Positions 22,691 through 34,959 of a DNA stretch of 64,000 bases are shown here, piece after piece. A program made the translations under genes and the position numbers. A model generated the notes under the pieces. It was not told the origin of the DNA. It saw only the letters and a program-made list of their open reading frames with translations, and searched no databases. This DNA comes from Arcuatula senhousia (lineage: Eukaryota; Mollusca; Bivalvia; Mytilida; Mytilidae): contig OZ020306.1 in NCBI GenBank assembly GCA_963971305.1, positions 68,979,022-69,043,021 of the forward strand, given 5' to 3'. Every line of letters starts with the position of its first letter. Position 1 is the stretch's first letter.

Positions 22691-22777
22691 TTTGAAGCGA
22701 GTGCGTGAAGTCTTGCCATGATGACGGCTTTCCCCCTTTCGAGTTTTATAGAATAGGGTATCTATTATTTAAAAGTC

Positions 22778-22966
22778 TATGAATGTCTACTATATAATCA
22801 AACAATGTTACTGTAATTTTAACCCTGAAAATCATCTGATAAACAAATTTTGATTTTTTGAGTGCCCTCAGCGAGGATCGAACTCACAACATTTTGGACA
22901 TCTACGGCGTACTTCGCCTAGCTAACAGAACAGAGGTTGTAACCACTACACCATCCTAGGCTCCTC
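22778..22966 (-). mobile_element. tRNA-like SINE with 14-bp target duplication
   Basis: The element is bordered by a perfect 14-bp direct repeat ATTATTTAAAAGTC at 22764-22777 and 22967-22980. Reading the minus strand from 22966, it starts GAGGAGCCTAGGA. It shows a pol III A-box-like TGGTGTAGTGGTTA, then about 60 nt later a B-box-like GAGTTCGATCC, then a unique tail ending ATTCATA without a poly(A) tract. The wide A-B spacing and the unpaired acceptor ends exclude a real tRNA. A perfect duplication implies a fairly recent retroposition. Confidence 0.75.
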
Positions 22967-23584
22967 ATTATTTAAAAGTCGATATAAGTTGCAACAATAA
23001 AAGCCCCTAATAATGTATTTAACTGTCTTACTGCTTGCAACTCATAAACACTATCACAACTGACAACTTGATGATATACCTCATAACAATTACTTCTAAG
23101 TACGATTAATTTATTTTTAATCAATATATAAAGATGAAATTTGCATTTTCTGACAACATTGAAAAAGCTCATTACATTGAACATAAAAAGTGTGTATATT
23201 TTGTCCCAAAAGGATCAAAATTAAGCAATGAAAGATATTGAAAACAAAAACATATACAATTAGCCGGTATAATAAAACAAATTCAGAAGATATTTAGCAC
23301 TGCAGATACAACTAAAGTGCTGATAATACAAGTGAACGATCGTGGACAACGAAATGCATCCTTGAAATTTTAGTTTTATCTATTTTCAATGACCTATAAC
23401 CTGACAAAACTTGTACTTACATTCTAAAGCGAAGTAAATTGGTATCAAAACGGATATCCCGGAAAAATCGCAACGATTTTTACTAACATAACAAATTGTA
23501 ATGATTTCGAGATAGGTTGCCGTGCTATAGTAACCACTAAAATATTAAGATTTCTACCAATATCGCTCCCTTCAGCTTTATATA

Positions 23585-23660
23585 TAACCTGACGACCCTG
23601 GCATTCATTATGACAGAGCTGTCCCATTCAGGAACCTGGGGAACATATCCCAGGTATACA
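23585..23660 (+). mobile_element. Older R1 fragment, target of a younger R1 insertion
   Basis: CCTGACGACCCTGGCATTCA...GACAGAGCTGTCCCATTCA...CATATCCCAG corresponds to the internal block at 21170-21235 of another R1 copy. It ends exactly where the full R1 element at 23666 begins. Confidence 0.65.
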
Positions 23661-23665
23661 CAGGA

Positions 23666-24162
23666 GTGAGCGAGTGAGTGAGTGAGTTGGTGTTTTACGC
23701 CCGTGCAACGCTATATAGGTTATTTACAGGCGATGAACATGAAAAGGATGATACAATGAACATGAAATGATGATGATAAATGAAATATGGGGATGGGGTG
23801 GGAAACAAAGGAACGGTAAATTTTGTAGAACCACAGGAAAAGGGGGAGAGGTGGGTAGGGGCGGAAAATTAAGCCTATGTGGTGCACTACTTGGCGGTCC
23901 ACAAAGGGATCTTTAACGTGCATGAAGCGTGGCAATCTCCATACACGTTGGCCAGCTATGGTCGGCGGTCAGGGTTTCCGTATTATAGACCTGACAACCC
24001 CCGCGGACGAGGGCCACCCTATTCAGCCACCTAGGGTACACACTTGGTCGCTCTGGGGGCTGAGCACTGACCCGACGTCAGAATCCCAAGACCCTTAGTC
24101 GCATCTTACGAAAAGCTAGGCTCTGCTGCGGGCCTATTCGCCACCCGGGCCCCGCACGGGAC
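23666..24162 (+). mobile_element. R1 retroposon, full copy of 497 bp
   Basis: A 13-bp perfect direct repeat GGTATACACAGGA (23653-23665 and 24163-24175) borders the element, so both true ends are visible. It begins GTGAGCGAGTGAGTGAGTGA then TGGTGTTTTACGCCCGTG, and ends CCACCCGGGCCCCGCACGGGAC. GC content is well above its surroundings. There is no poly(A) tail and no recognisable pol III box. The long frames on both strands are chance products. Related copies are at 14195, 20856, 33135, 37010, 41285, 57628, 59113 and 60876. Confidence 0.85.
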
Positions 24163-24509
24163 GGTATACACAGGAATTGGTCCTTTGAATAATAATGTAC
24201 ATGTCAAGTTTTTCCCAGCTTTAAGAACAAATACAAGGTACAAGGAATAGATATAACGGTTAATATGTTAATGTTGTTTAATTATGCATACATGTAATGC
24301 ATTTTGCCTCTTGTCAGCAGCATGAAAATCAAAACAATCGTGGAAGTTAGAAAATCAAAACCACAAAAGAATTACGAAATTCGAACAGAAAATTTCAAAA
24401 AGGGAAGCTAAATCCAGGACTGACTTTAAGAAATAATGGTAATAATAAAATTACCAAAATTGAAGGATCAATTTAAAATGTCCTTGAGAAAAGACAAAAC
24501 AAAGGAAAA

Positions 24510-24625
24510 CATGCCGGAAAAATTTGAAGACCGCAATGGTCCTGACTAAGTAAAAGCATTACAAATGAAATGATGGGTTGGGCCAAATTTTATGGCCCGC
24601 CTTACCTCTTCAATTGTGATCTTAG
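24510..24625 (-). repeat. Diverged R3 repeat copy
   Basis: GACCGCAATGGTCCTGACT...AAATGATGGGTTGG...CAATTGTGATCTTAGGGTTCGG parallels the R3 copies at 55865-55980 and 58200-58300, with many substitutions and the GGCGCC block lost. It is therefore an old member. Confidence 0.5.
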
Positions 24626-24921
24626 GGTTCGGTAGTAACATAAACTTAAATGTGTCCAAATCCGTATATAGGTCATTGTGTACTGTTGTCATGAACTCAA
24701 TATAGCATGTCGGTCTCAATTACCTATGTTATTGCAAATAAAAAAAAAATAACAAGCTAGGTCGGTCATTATAGGTTGATAAAATGAACATGATAGGGGT
24801 GATAAATTGAACATGGAAGGTATTGCAGTGAAAACAGGACAGAAGGCCACAAACTTAGCAAAAGTTAGGGCCTTTGAAAATAAACAATATTTTAATAATA
24901 CATTTCACTAGAGAGCTGCAT

Positions 24922-27900
24922 CACGCCAGACAGTCGGTTAATCGAGGAAAAAGTCTGTTGATTTACCTGTATATGCAGTTAAATGGGAAATGAGTCTGTT
25001 GATGGAGTCGATTCGAGTCTGTTGATATGGAAGTATCGAGAAAAACCTCGTAAGGTTATCAAATAACACATATTTTCACTAATATGGTAAACCAATTAGC
25101 AAAACCGTTTATGTCTAACAAAATGAAAAAGAATACTTTAATTAAAAATGTTAAAAGTTTGTATTAACACCAATTTAATAAGCTATAAAATGAAAAGGCG
25201 TTTTACTCAGTATATATTTCATTAACATTTTAGCATTCAAAAATGTAAACAAAACCATGCAAAATCCTAATAAATATCAAAATAACGTTTTTCTTGTTGC
25301 ACCAGCAGATGCATTACATCGGAGGTGTTCTATTTTATTTATATGCAAAACCATTGTGCTCAATTTTAAGTTTTTGTGCTATAAATCATGTTTTAGTTAA
25401 AACACAGTCTGTTGATGAGTCGGTTAATGAAAACTCAATCTGTTGATCGGTCTGTTGAGAGTAAATATATTAATCAATTAGTCAGCATTCGCTATATATG
25501 GTGTGGTCAAAAACATTATAAAGGAGAATATTCATCAAAAGAATATATGAATACAACTTATTTTTAATAAATTTCGATAATTCGTAATTTTTTACATAAT
25601 TTTATGTTTGTTATCTTTTCTTAAGAAGGTCTTATGAAAGACATGATCGGCTCATAGTGTGATTTCATTCTCTCAGATAAGTGCATTGTTTGTCATATGG
25701 TCATTTCGTACTCCTATTTTACACGCTGAATTGTAACTAGCATTGAGACTTGTACTTTGCAACATGGATGAACAACTTACTCTTCCCGGTCAGCTCTCGT
25801 TTTGACCTGAGTTCAGGTTGTCAGTTGCTGTTCAGTTTTTCGTGTGTTTTGTATTTCTGGTTTGTTCGTGCTATTGTGTGTGTTTGTTTTCATCAATTAA
25901 ATTTGTTCTATCTAACATTAAAATTATATTTTCAAATAAAAGTATAATTATTATGTATTTAAGATATTCTTCCATTGCTTAATATATATATATATAGTTG
26001 TGAGATGGAAAGTATAACATTTGAGGGTTTTTATGCCTGAAAAAAACAACACATTTTCTACACGACTTCTCCGGTAAGGAATGTTTACTGGTCAGATTGT
26101 GAACTTTAAAAATATCCTCTCATAGATGCATACTGTTACACGGTAATAATGTTTTTCCGCGAAATATCGAGTTTATTGTTTTTTTTTCATTTAGAACTAA
26201 GTATACTCTATATGCTGTTAAGTTATTTTTAATTATTATTATGTATATTGTACATGCACTTTAAAGTTGTTTCTCGTCAACTACATTTGTTCTATCTAAC
26301 ATTAAAATTATATTTTCAAATAAAAGTATAATAATTATGTATTTAAGATATTCTTCCATTGCTTATATTATATATAGTTGTGAGATGGAAATTATAACAT
26401 TTGAGGGTTTTTATGCCTGAAAAAAAATACATTTTCTACCCGACTGCTCCGGTAAGGAATGTTCACTGGTCAGATTAAAAATAACACGTTATTTAAATTT
26501 GAATACGCTTAAAACAAACGTGGCCATTAAAAGTAAGCCTCGCCTTTTGACGCCTTCGAAGAACTAATTTAGGACTAGCGTCTAGCTTTAGATAAAGATA
26601 GTTAAGGTCAAGGTCATGTGAGAGGTGATAAAATGACTTTAACCCACCACAAAGACTCAGTGCAACATCTGGAGTGGTTTTACATACGAAGTAATGGGAA
26701 AAAATGACACAATTTCACAAAAGACATTCAATTATGAAAATGGGGTTAAAGTCACATTACATGGTTGTAGTTGTGTAGACTAAAATGGTCTGCCTCCAAA
26801 TATTGGATAGCTAGCTATTATATTATATATATATATATAAAAAGCAAAGAGGCACCAATGGCGCATTCTGAAGCCAAACGTCCAAAAGAGCGAATGCAAA
26901 ACCGGTCAACACAAAACAAAACACGCATTAACAAACAAGAAACACACAAACATCAACTTGCAATGGTGTCGTGGTCATTTGACATGGTGTCAGAGTCGTA
27001 TGGTCACTGTCATGGTCACATGACATGGTGTCAGTTGCGTACACCATAACCCCAAGTATGTGAATACAGATTACATATACCTAGATGTTTTTCACTTATT
27101 TCATTTTCAATCATTTTTGGTCCCATAAAATTAATTATGTAAGAGTTATCTTGATTTGCGCAACCAGGAAACATACTTGACATGGTTTCAGTTGCATACA
27201 CCATAACCCGGGAGTGTCAATACAGCAGATTGCAGATGCATAGCTATTAAACTTCTCACTTGATACATTTTCCAAACGTCTTACAAAGAGTTTTATGGTT
27301 CAAAAAAGTCTGCAGATCCGCTGTACTACGAAAATGGGGTTAGTTTCAAATGGAATTAGTTGCGTAGACAACACTCCTAAATGTCTATAAATATTAAATG
27401 CCTAGCTACTATACTTTTCACTTAATTTAGTTTCTCAAAAGCCTGGCAAAGAAGTATTTTGGCCCGAAAAACCTCGAAGTTGACAGAGTCGTTGAACCAT
27501 GAAAATGGCAAACGGCATGGAGTTAGTTGCGTAGACCATAACCCCAACTGTCTGTATACTTTACCAAATATCAGATACCAAGCTATGATACTGGTCTAGT
27601 AATTAATTTTCCGCAAAAGCCTTACAATAAATTTACACCGCCGCCGACGACAGAAAGAAGTTGTCTTGCCTTTAGCGACTAAAGTCGCAAGCGAAACAAA
27701 AAAATTAGCTTCCCCAAATCGTTTTAAAGATAATAGGAGTTATAAATTTTGCAGGAAAAGTTTTTTTTCTGATTTATTAGTAGGTTAGCATTACACTTTA
27801 TTTAAGAGTAAAAACCTGTGGAAAAGCAAGATAGGTAAAATGTTGTAAATTAGCTCGTTATGACCAATTCAACTTTATCTAAAATAATAGCGGGTTCATT

Positions 27901-28914
27901 GGTAAAAATATCACTATTTTAAAGGTACATCCCCCTTAACTACCAAAATGGTGTACAGTTTCAAAGAAGATACAACAAGAATATGACGAAGACATGACGA
28001 TTAGATGTTTTGTTAGCAAGTTACTCAGTACAAATTACCTCCACAAAACGGGATAAAAAATTATTGTATGCACGTCAACAGGATACATGTATACTACTCA
28101 CAAACTATTTCTAAATTAGGCTCAAAAGTTACAGATCAGTTGCTTCCATAAACTTTGTGACGGACTGACATACAGACACAAAGTGAAATCGAAAATGAAA
28201 CAAATCGCAGACTTTCCTGTCATTTTCAGATGATTCTACCCATTTCTTCCTTTTTAACACCCAATTGAAAATATGATTTGACTTCTTTGCCTTGTTAAGA
28301 CATTACATGTATCTAAAGTTTGAAGAATCATCATTTCATCACCTTCTTAACGCTCAGTATACCATTATATTACCGTTTTATACTGGTTAATTGACACATC
28401 AACTGACAAAATAGACATTAACCAACTCATCAACAGACTTTAACCGTCAAATTTTTAATAAAAGGACGAATAACCATATCTGAAATATTTATATGTTAAA
28501 ATTTTAATAACCAATAATTTAGCCAATAACTAACTGCACATTTTGGTACCAAATCTGTGATTTTTTTCTAAGAGACTAATCGATTTTTGGTGAAAACATG
28601 TTTTTTAGTCCTTAATACTGCTGCTACTGTCTCTGCGTCTATTCGTTTTGTTACAAACTGGGATGGCTATCTGTCTGTGGAATAATTGGAAATTATGCTG
28701 AAGTGAATATCATTTTGTCCTACACTTTTTGTTTTTTGATTGGATACTTATTTCATGTAAAAAATGGATGTTTTCCAGAGAATTTGTGAATTAAATTTCA
28801 ATTTTACTCTCAACAGACCTATTACCGACTCCATCAACAGACTCATTTCCCAATTAACTGCATATACAGGTAAATCAACAGACTTTTTCCTCGATTAACC
28901 GACTGTCTGGCGTG
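24922..28914. mobile_element. 3,993-bp element with about 530-bp inverted ends
   Basis: CACGCCAGACAGTCGGTTAA at the left matches TTAACCGACTGTCTGGCGTG at the right. The inverted similarity reaches about 25460 on one side and 28370 on the other. It is built around the repeated phrase AGTCTGTTGATnnntCGGTTAAT. A 5-bp direct repeat TGCAT borders it (24917-24921, 28915-28919). No transposase is detectable. The interior is filled with later insertions: R2 fragments at 25775 and 26838, a 200-bp direct duplication (25901-26098 and 26285-26476), and a tandem-repeat element at about 26960-27700. Confidence 0.8.
26960..27700. repeat. Tandem-repeat element ending in a GCGACT hairpin
   Basis: A degenerate unit of about 165-180 bp around AGTTGCGTAGACCATAACCCC recurs near 27011, 27191, 27355 and 27522. 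It is followed by a CCGCCGCCGACGACAG stretch and by GCGACTAAAGTCGC, a 6-bp stem hairpin, inside TTGCCTTTAGCGACT...GCAAGCG. This general layout (tandem core, short GACG-rich tract, terminal hairpin) is shared with R4 and R5 and recalls bivalve Helitron-like elements. Confidence 0.55.
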
Positions 28915-28919
28915 TGCAT

Positions 28920-29698
28920 TCAACGTTCAATGTAATATCATTAATACAATAGAGGTTTCCGTGCCTAATGTTTCATCCAGAACTTTTCCCCTTCTGTGCG
29001 TGTCCAGCAAATCTGAAATGAGTGTCATGGGCAATGATTTCGAAGGTTTCTTATGATTGTGACATCGATTTTACATTTCAAATTGTGTTTGCTTATGATG
29101 TCTTAACTACCCGGTATTAAGATAATTTCCTAGAACTGGCGCCTGGTTTGCATTGATTTCGTAGTTGCTGCAGAGGATCGAGTTTCTTAAAGTTGCAACA
29201 TTTTACTATCATAAAGCCCGCATGTTCACTTAGTTTATAGAGGACACCCATTTTTTTATTTGCTGTACATGCACGAAAATCAACGTAGCAGTTAATAAAC
29301 AGGAATTACTTAAGGGAAATCAACCCTCACACTTCGGAAAAGACAAAGACAAACTTGGTAGACATAACCATATAACAAAGAGAACAACACGTATAACAAC
29401 CATACTGCAATCTGCAACGAAACCTTAAAGTCGAAACGTTAACGAACTAGAGTGCCCTGTAAGAGTTAAGAAGCTCCTGCTAGATATAACTCTCCCGTCG
29501 GAAACGATCGATTTAGTTTGGATTGAATCCGTCAATGGACGACTATACTAAAGCATCACGCATCTTGTTTAATATTTTATAAAAATTCTATAGGAATCTT
29601 CTTCGTATCATATTTTACATGCAAGTTCTTACCACGTTTTAGGACTTTTTAGGACTTAGTAAGAACGTAGTACGAACTTTATCCATTGTGACGGGGGC
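28920..29698. other. Spacer, no gene
   Basis: I see only a possible very diverged R2-like stretch (29320-29505, AAATCAACCCTC... to AGAAGCTCCTGCTAGATATAACTCTC). No frame over 60 codons occurs here. Confidence 0.4.
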
Positions 29699-29995
29699 AT
29701 AAGGGAACAACCATTTGACTTTTATGGGAGGGGACAAGGCTATGGATATTTTCTTCGTCCTTTTTTTATTTTCGTAAAAACTTGAGACGGATTTTTTTTG
29801 CGCGTTTATAGCGAGTACAATATTTTTTTAACTATTTATTGAATAATTTTTTCAGCCAAAAACACCATCCTTCCTTATTTTATTTCATAGCACACTGTCC
29901 TGCCATTTTAATTTTGGTTTTTGGCATCCTGTCTTTTTGTCTCAAATCACCACCCCCCCCCCCCCCCCCTTCCATAAAAATTAAACGGTTGCTCC
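29699..29995. mobile_element. M1 family MITE, about 297 bp
   Basis: Left AAGGGAACAACCATTTGACT...TTATGGGAGGGG and right CCCCTTCCATAAAAATTAAAC...GGTTGCTCC are inverted. A run of about 20 C lies just inside the right end. Related ends occur at 31636 (left end only), 46503-46775 and, more distantly, 55214-55547. Confidence 0.65.
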
Positions 29996-32900
29996 AAAAA
30001 TAAAATACGCCGTTAATAAAAAATTCTTTTAATATTAAATGTATACTGACAAGATAGAGACGGATAAAGAAATGCTTGACTTATTTCCGAGTCTTGTTAT
30101 ATAAAAAATATTTTAACTAATATATTTTGCCTTCGGTAAAAATTTATAAAAAATATAATGTCATAAAATTACATACATGTACTATAAACGGTCATAAACT
30201 GCCCCATGCCTTATTCATTTGTCATGATGTAATAGATAACAAATAATAATAAATGCATTGACACTGACTCGTCATACGACTTCACATATTCTACACATTA
30301 ATTGACAAAAAATAAAAATATCCGTAATTCCCTGAGGCGTATAAGTGTGTCATTGTATGTACATCGTCCATACCTCACAAATAAGGAAGTCGAGAGGGAA
30401 CGCATTTCTACGACTTTGAACCAGGCTTAATGGTTCTACTGTATATGCTATAAATAATCTGTATACGGTAAGGATCATAAGATAATTTATTAACTTGAAC
30501 ACAACCTGGTAAATATATTCATTCAATGATAACTTCGTTTACAATTGATATAATTATCACCGACATTGTTGAAGTGTTACTTCATGATTTACAGCTGTTG
30601 CTTGTATACACACAACTGTATGACTGTAAAGACTTAATCGATGATTAATGCAAAGACACGAGATCTTGGAGTTCAATACTAAATTTTTATTGCTATTCAG
30701 GACATTTGTATTTCGTTTTTAGTCAAACGGAGTTTTGTATGAAACGGTAAGCTTTATTCATTAGTCAGTTTGAAAAAAAAAAAGCATGTATATCCATATA
30801 TGGGATGGTTAAATGTTCAAATGGGGGGTCATTAAGCAATCAATAGCTTAACACTATGAACACGCAAATACAACGGGTGAACGTGCACGTCTAATAGGGT
30901 AACGATCGCTTCGTGAAGGGTGTTTTTTCGTAAAGCGATCGGTAATTAACGTGCTCATTAACGATCTTTTAATGGCGCGGCACTTGGGACTATTTTATTT
31001 CGTTAACCAAAACGAGACGTATACATGGTAAAATAATTGTTTTTATCTCACCTTAATCTACTACATGTACTACATGTATAAGTGGATTACGCAATATACA
31101 TCCGATGACTTTTATCAGACTTGGTCATGTTAAATAAAGGTGGGCCTTGTTAATTGATAAAACGACGTAGTATTTTGTCGGTGTTTTCTAATTTTACAAG
31201 AAGCAAAAATGTCTCAATTACGACGTTGGAGTCTTTATGATTTTTTTCCCACGTGTTCATTAAAACACAGTCAGGACGGGCGTGACAATACATGTATAAA
31301 TATTTCAAATATATTAACAAAATATCATGTTCCTTTCTTCTATAATATTATAATAAATACTACATTTACATGTATGAACACACCGTAAACCATATTCCAT
31401 TTAGAACTCCACGGAAACTACTTATACAAATAAAATTGCTTTTCAAAACATGGTTCAAATTCTTCTCTGTGGAAAGGTAAATTATTAATTAAAACATCTC
31501 TGTAAATAAAACATCCCAGATAAAAAAGAGACCTGAAATGACCTTTTTGATAAAATGAGCTCAACCACAAGTATAAAGCTAAACCTCATAAATGGACCAA
31601 AAAAGCCATTGGACATTGTATTTAATATGTCTACAGGGTTAGGGAGCAACCATTTGATTTTAATGGGGTTGGGGTGGGGGCTATTGATATTTTCTTCGTC
31701 TTGTGCCTTTTGAAGTCAAACATACCAAATGGTCACTGCCTATAGCTTAAGATTTCATATCCACTGGTACATTTTCTTTTACAAATTTGTTTTTTTTTTT
31801 TTAAATCGGTGGCCAATAAATTACGGCGAACTGCGACTACATGGTAGCACTAACGTTGGTGTCTTGTGTGTCTTCTTTGTCCTTTTATTGAAGCGTGTAT
31901 AGGTTAAATGATGGCCCACATCTATGAGTGGTAATAAAACCACAAAGCCCATGCTAAGTTCTTCAATAAAAAAGTAGTTAATAGGTGTGCGTTGATGAAA
32001 AAGAGGGTCTCTCAATGCTGTATTCTTTAAATTTTTTGTTTTGACTTTTTTAATTCTGATAATTTTTTCCTCCATTTTTTCTCATTATGCATTATACTTT
32101 TTTATAATCATTTGTTTTTTTCTATTCTTCGTTTTGAGGCCAATTGCTATGCTATATTTGTTCATTTTTCCATTTTTTAGAAGATTTAATACTTAATATT
32201 TTCATTGTGTTCATTTTTCTGTTTGGTAAGTGTGCAATTTATCAAAGAAGTAAAAACTGTGTTTTAATAAAACTACTTAAGAGAAGATGTCATAATACAG
32301 TTCTTACAAAAATATAGCAAGCAGTCCTATTAACATACATAATTTTATAGAAATATTTTTTAATACATGATTTATCTGCAAGTATGGAAAATCAATTAGT
32401 ACTCATAATCTTAAACATTTCATAGTAAATATAAAACAAACAAAAAAGTCAAAATCAATACAATGCTTATTGTTGAATCTGTTAACTTGCATATTGTTAT
32501 AAGAATTGATTGATTTAAGTTATTTGCAAGAAAAGTTTGGACACAAATACAATTTCAGTTGTTGGATTAAACTTGATTGTCTGTATTCGACTATTTTAAA
32601 CCTCCATGGAATTATTTGTAGTCTGACATAAAGAGGAAATAATTTTGTCATATTTTATGTATAAATCATGGACCATGTCAACATAGGTGTCATAAAATGG
32701 ACAATGACATGTAAAGTCCATGTGTACTTTCGTTGAACTAGTCTTAGTTGAAAAATATGAAAATGCTCATTTAGATGTTATGTAGACGGTTAATAAATGT
32801 GGAATTAATGTACTCGAAACAACCAACATATTATAAAGAAATGGCAATTCAAAAAATCACAGTGAGCAGTTTTCAACATGACCACACAGGTCGCTGCTCG

Positions 32901-33130
32901 CCGTATTGCATTTGCCCAAGGCTGCAAATTCAAGTACCAATCCCTAAATCATTAACAAACGACCCATTTCTGGACATAGAACAAATTACCATTCGACCAT
33001 TTTCCTTATTAATCATGTAGACGATGAAGAGATGTTAAGTAAATGTACGTGACACAACCTAAAATGTACATAAACAATCGGCAATTTCAAAAACCCAAAA
33101 TGGAAGACAATCAGCAGTCTTCAGCGTGTT
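29996..33130. other. AT-rich gene-free stretch
   Basis: There is no credible gene. Noted within it: a hairpin at 30902-30944 (TAACGATCGCTT against AAGCGATCGGTAATTA); an M1 left end GTTAGGGAGCAACCATTTGA at 31636; and an 84-codon minus frame at 31821-32075 that is lysine/arginine-rich with no domain and overlaps M1-associated repeat sequence. The plus frame 32775-33020 has no features. Confidence 0.5.
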
Positions 33131-33134
33131 GTTT

Positions 33135-33657
33135 CTAAAGTTAGTTAGTTTGTTAGTTATTGCTTTACTCCCAAGCAGCGCGATTTCGGCTATATTCGGG
33201 AGATGAACATGAAAGTGGTGATACAATGGACATGAAATGATGATGAAGTGGAGGAAATGGGGACACAAGGCCAATCGGGTAGGAGGGTTTTGACTGCCAC
33301 TGGAAAAAGGAGTGATGGGTAGGGACGAAAAATTTTGCCTCCTGCATGGGGATCCTACGGGTCCTTCTCTTACCGAGACCAGCAGCAGGGTTCTTTAACG
33401 TGCGAGGAACGTGACATTTTTCCCAACACGGTGAACCACTATGGTTTGCGGTCAGGTTTTCCGCATTATCGCCTGACGACCCAGCATCTCTCGATGTCAG
33501 GGCTGCCCCATTCAACCATCTGGGGCACACATCCCAGTCGCTTTGTGGGCAAAGCGGCCTGACCCCGATGTCAGGTTTCTGAGCGCTCTTTAGTGGACTT
33601 TTACCGACAAGCTTAGCGCTGCTGCGGGCCTTTTCGCCTCCCGGGCCCCGCACAGGA
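33135..33657 (+). mobile_element. R1 retroposon copy, variant 5' end
   Basis: It reads from AGTTAGTTTGTTAGTTATTGC and CTTTACTCCCAAGCAGCGCG through the R1 body (GAACATGAAAG, GAGTGATGGGTAGGGACG, CAGCAGCAGGGTTCTTTAACGTGC, CGGTCAGGTTTTCCGC) to CCTCCCGGGCCCCGCACAGGAC. The first 60 bp differ from the GTGAGTGAG form but match 37020-37080, so at least two R1 subfamilies exist. The 162-codon minus frame across it is a GC-driven shadow. Confidence 0.75.
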
Positions 33658-33743
33658 CCGTCGTAGTATTTAGAAATCTCTTAGACTAACGATACATTTC
33701 TTCTTCTTCTTCAGATCACCCTATAGACAGATCCAGTGTTGAT

Positions 33744-34754
33744 ATGCGTTATTCTTCACCATGTGCTTGCAAATTTATTATTAAACTCGCAGCAATATTT
33801 CTTCTAGTTATAATTATACTATCTGTGAGTTTTAACCAACACAGTCAATCACATGCCAACACAACTAATTCGACACCGCCCCAAACACCGGAACAGGAAC
33901 TAGATATCTACATCCGGAACATCAGTTCGTGGAAAACCCACAATGATAGTGCAGTTGTAAATCAACATCCGTATCGATATATTTTTGAACCAAGCGGAAT
34001 ATGTAAGAATGACAATAACCCATTTCTTCTAATTATAATAAAATCATATGTTTCTAATGTTGGACATAGAGAAGCTATTCGTGCAACCTGGGGGAAAGAG
34101 TTGCCTCCCTCTGCGAAACTGGTATTTATTTTAGGACATTTAGATGTTATGCAAGCGTATATAGATATCGAATCTAACAAATACAAGGATATTATTGAAG
34201 AAGATTTTATCGACGTCTACAGGAATAATACTATTAAAACAATTATGGGATTTAATTGGGCTGTTGAAAATTGTCCGAATACAAAGTATTTCTTTTTCGT
34301 TGATGACGATTATTTAGTAAATATACACAATGTTTTGAATTATCTGAAGAACTATTCTACGAAACAACGTGGTAGCGGTCTGTACGTAGGTTATAGATGG
34401 GAAAAAGCTTATCCTAAGAGATCAAACGTTTCAAAATGGTTTGTGTCAACAGAAGACTATCCGTGTCGAATTTGGCCCCCGTATGTTGGCGGCGGATCAA
34501 TGATAACTTCATATGATGTCGCTTTGAATATGAAAAAGTCATTTCCGTACATAAAACCTATCTTCATTGACGATGTGTACATTGGTATCGTAGCAGCAAC
34601 CATCGGAATTAAACCTCAAATGGACGGACGGTTCTCTCCGGATTATCATCCTAAGAAAATCAGAAAAATGTTTTCAACTCACGGTGTATCTTCTTCTAGT
34701 GCAATGTTACAAGACTGGGAAATGATTAAGGATGTCGTCAAATTAAAACAGTGA
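33744..34754 (+). CDS. Beta-1,3-galactosyltransferase-like protein (GT31)
   Basis: A 336-residue single-exon type II Golgi glycosyltransferase. A short cytoplasmic tail is followed by a signal-anchor (about residues 10-30), then a stem and the GT31 catalytic domain. Visible family motifs are REAIRATWGKE (109-119), FFFVDDDYLVN (183-193) with the metal-binding DDD at 187-189, WPPYVGGGSMITSYDVA (about 244-260) and FIDDVYIG (274-281), where most relatives have EDVY. The family transfers Gal or GlcNAc from a UDP-sugar in beta-1,3 linkage; the exact donor and acceptor cannot be read from sequence. The length is normal. The stretch TTCTTCTTCTTCTTCAG ending at 33714 looks like a splice acceptor, so a separate 5' untranslated exon is likely, as is common for these intronless coding regions. 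An R1 copy stops 57 bp before that acceptor. Confidence 0.9.
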   Translation: MRYSSPCACKFIIKLAAIFLLVIIILSVSFNQHSQSHANTTNSTPPQTPEQELDIYIRNISSWKTHNDSAVVNQHPYRYIFEPSGICKNDNNPFLLIIIKSYVSNVGHREAIRATWGKELPPSAKLVFILGHLDVMQAYIDIESNKYKDIIEEDFIDVYRNNTIKTIMGFNWAVENCPNTKYFFFVDDDYLVNIHNVLNYLKNYSTKQRGSGLYVGYRWEKAYPKRSNVSKWFVSTEDYPCRIWPPYVGGGSMITSYDVALNMKKSFPYIKPIFIDDVYIGIVAATIGIKPQMDGRFSPDYHPKKIRKMFSTHGVSSSSAMLQDWEMIKDVVKLKQ

Positions 34755-34959
34755 TTTGCTACATTAGCATTTTATTTGTATGCATAATAGAAATTTTAAA
34801 TGACAACTATGATTTTGTAGTTTTAAAGGCCATTTAATTTTGTTCTCTGTTGCTTTTTTTAATTAATGAGACTGCGTTGAGGTAGTAAAACTTATGTGTG
34901 GTGTTACAGGCGGCGACGTTCACAGAAATGTTATTTTCTTGTCGTGTCTGGTCGACAAA

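Noticed and set aside
22862..22966. Possible tRNA gene on the minus strand
   Set aside because: A and B boxes are about 60 nt apart, acceptor ends do not pair, and a 14-bp target duplication surrounds a longer unit; it is a tRNA-derived SINE.
33165..33653. 162-codon minus frame
   Set aside because: Lies wholly within an R1 retroposon; other R1 copies give different frames.
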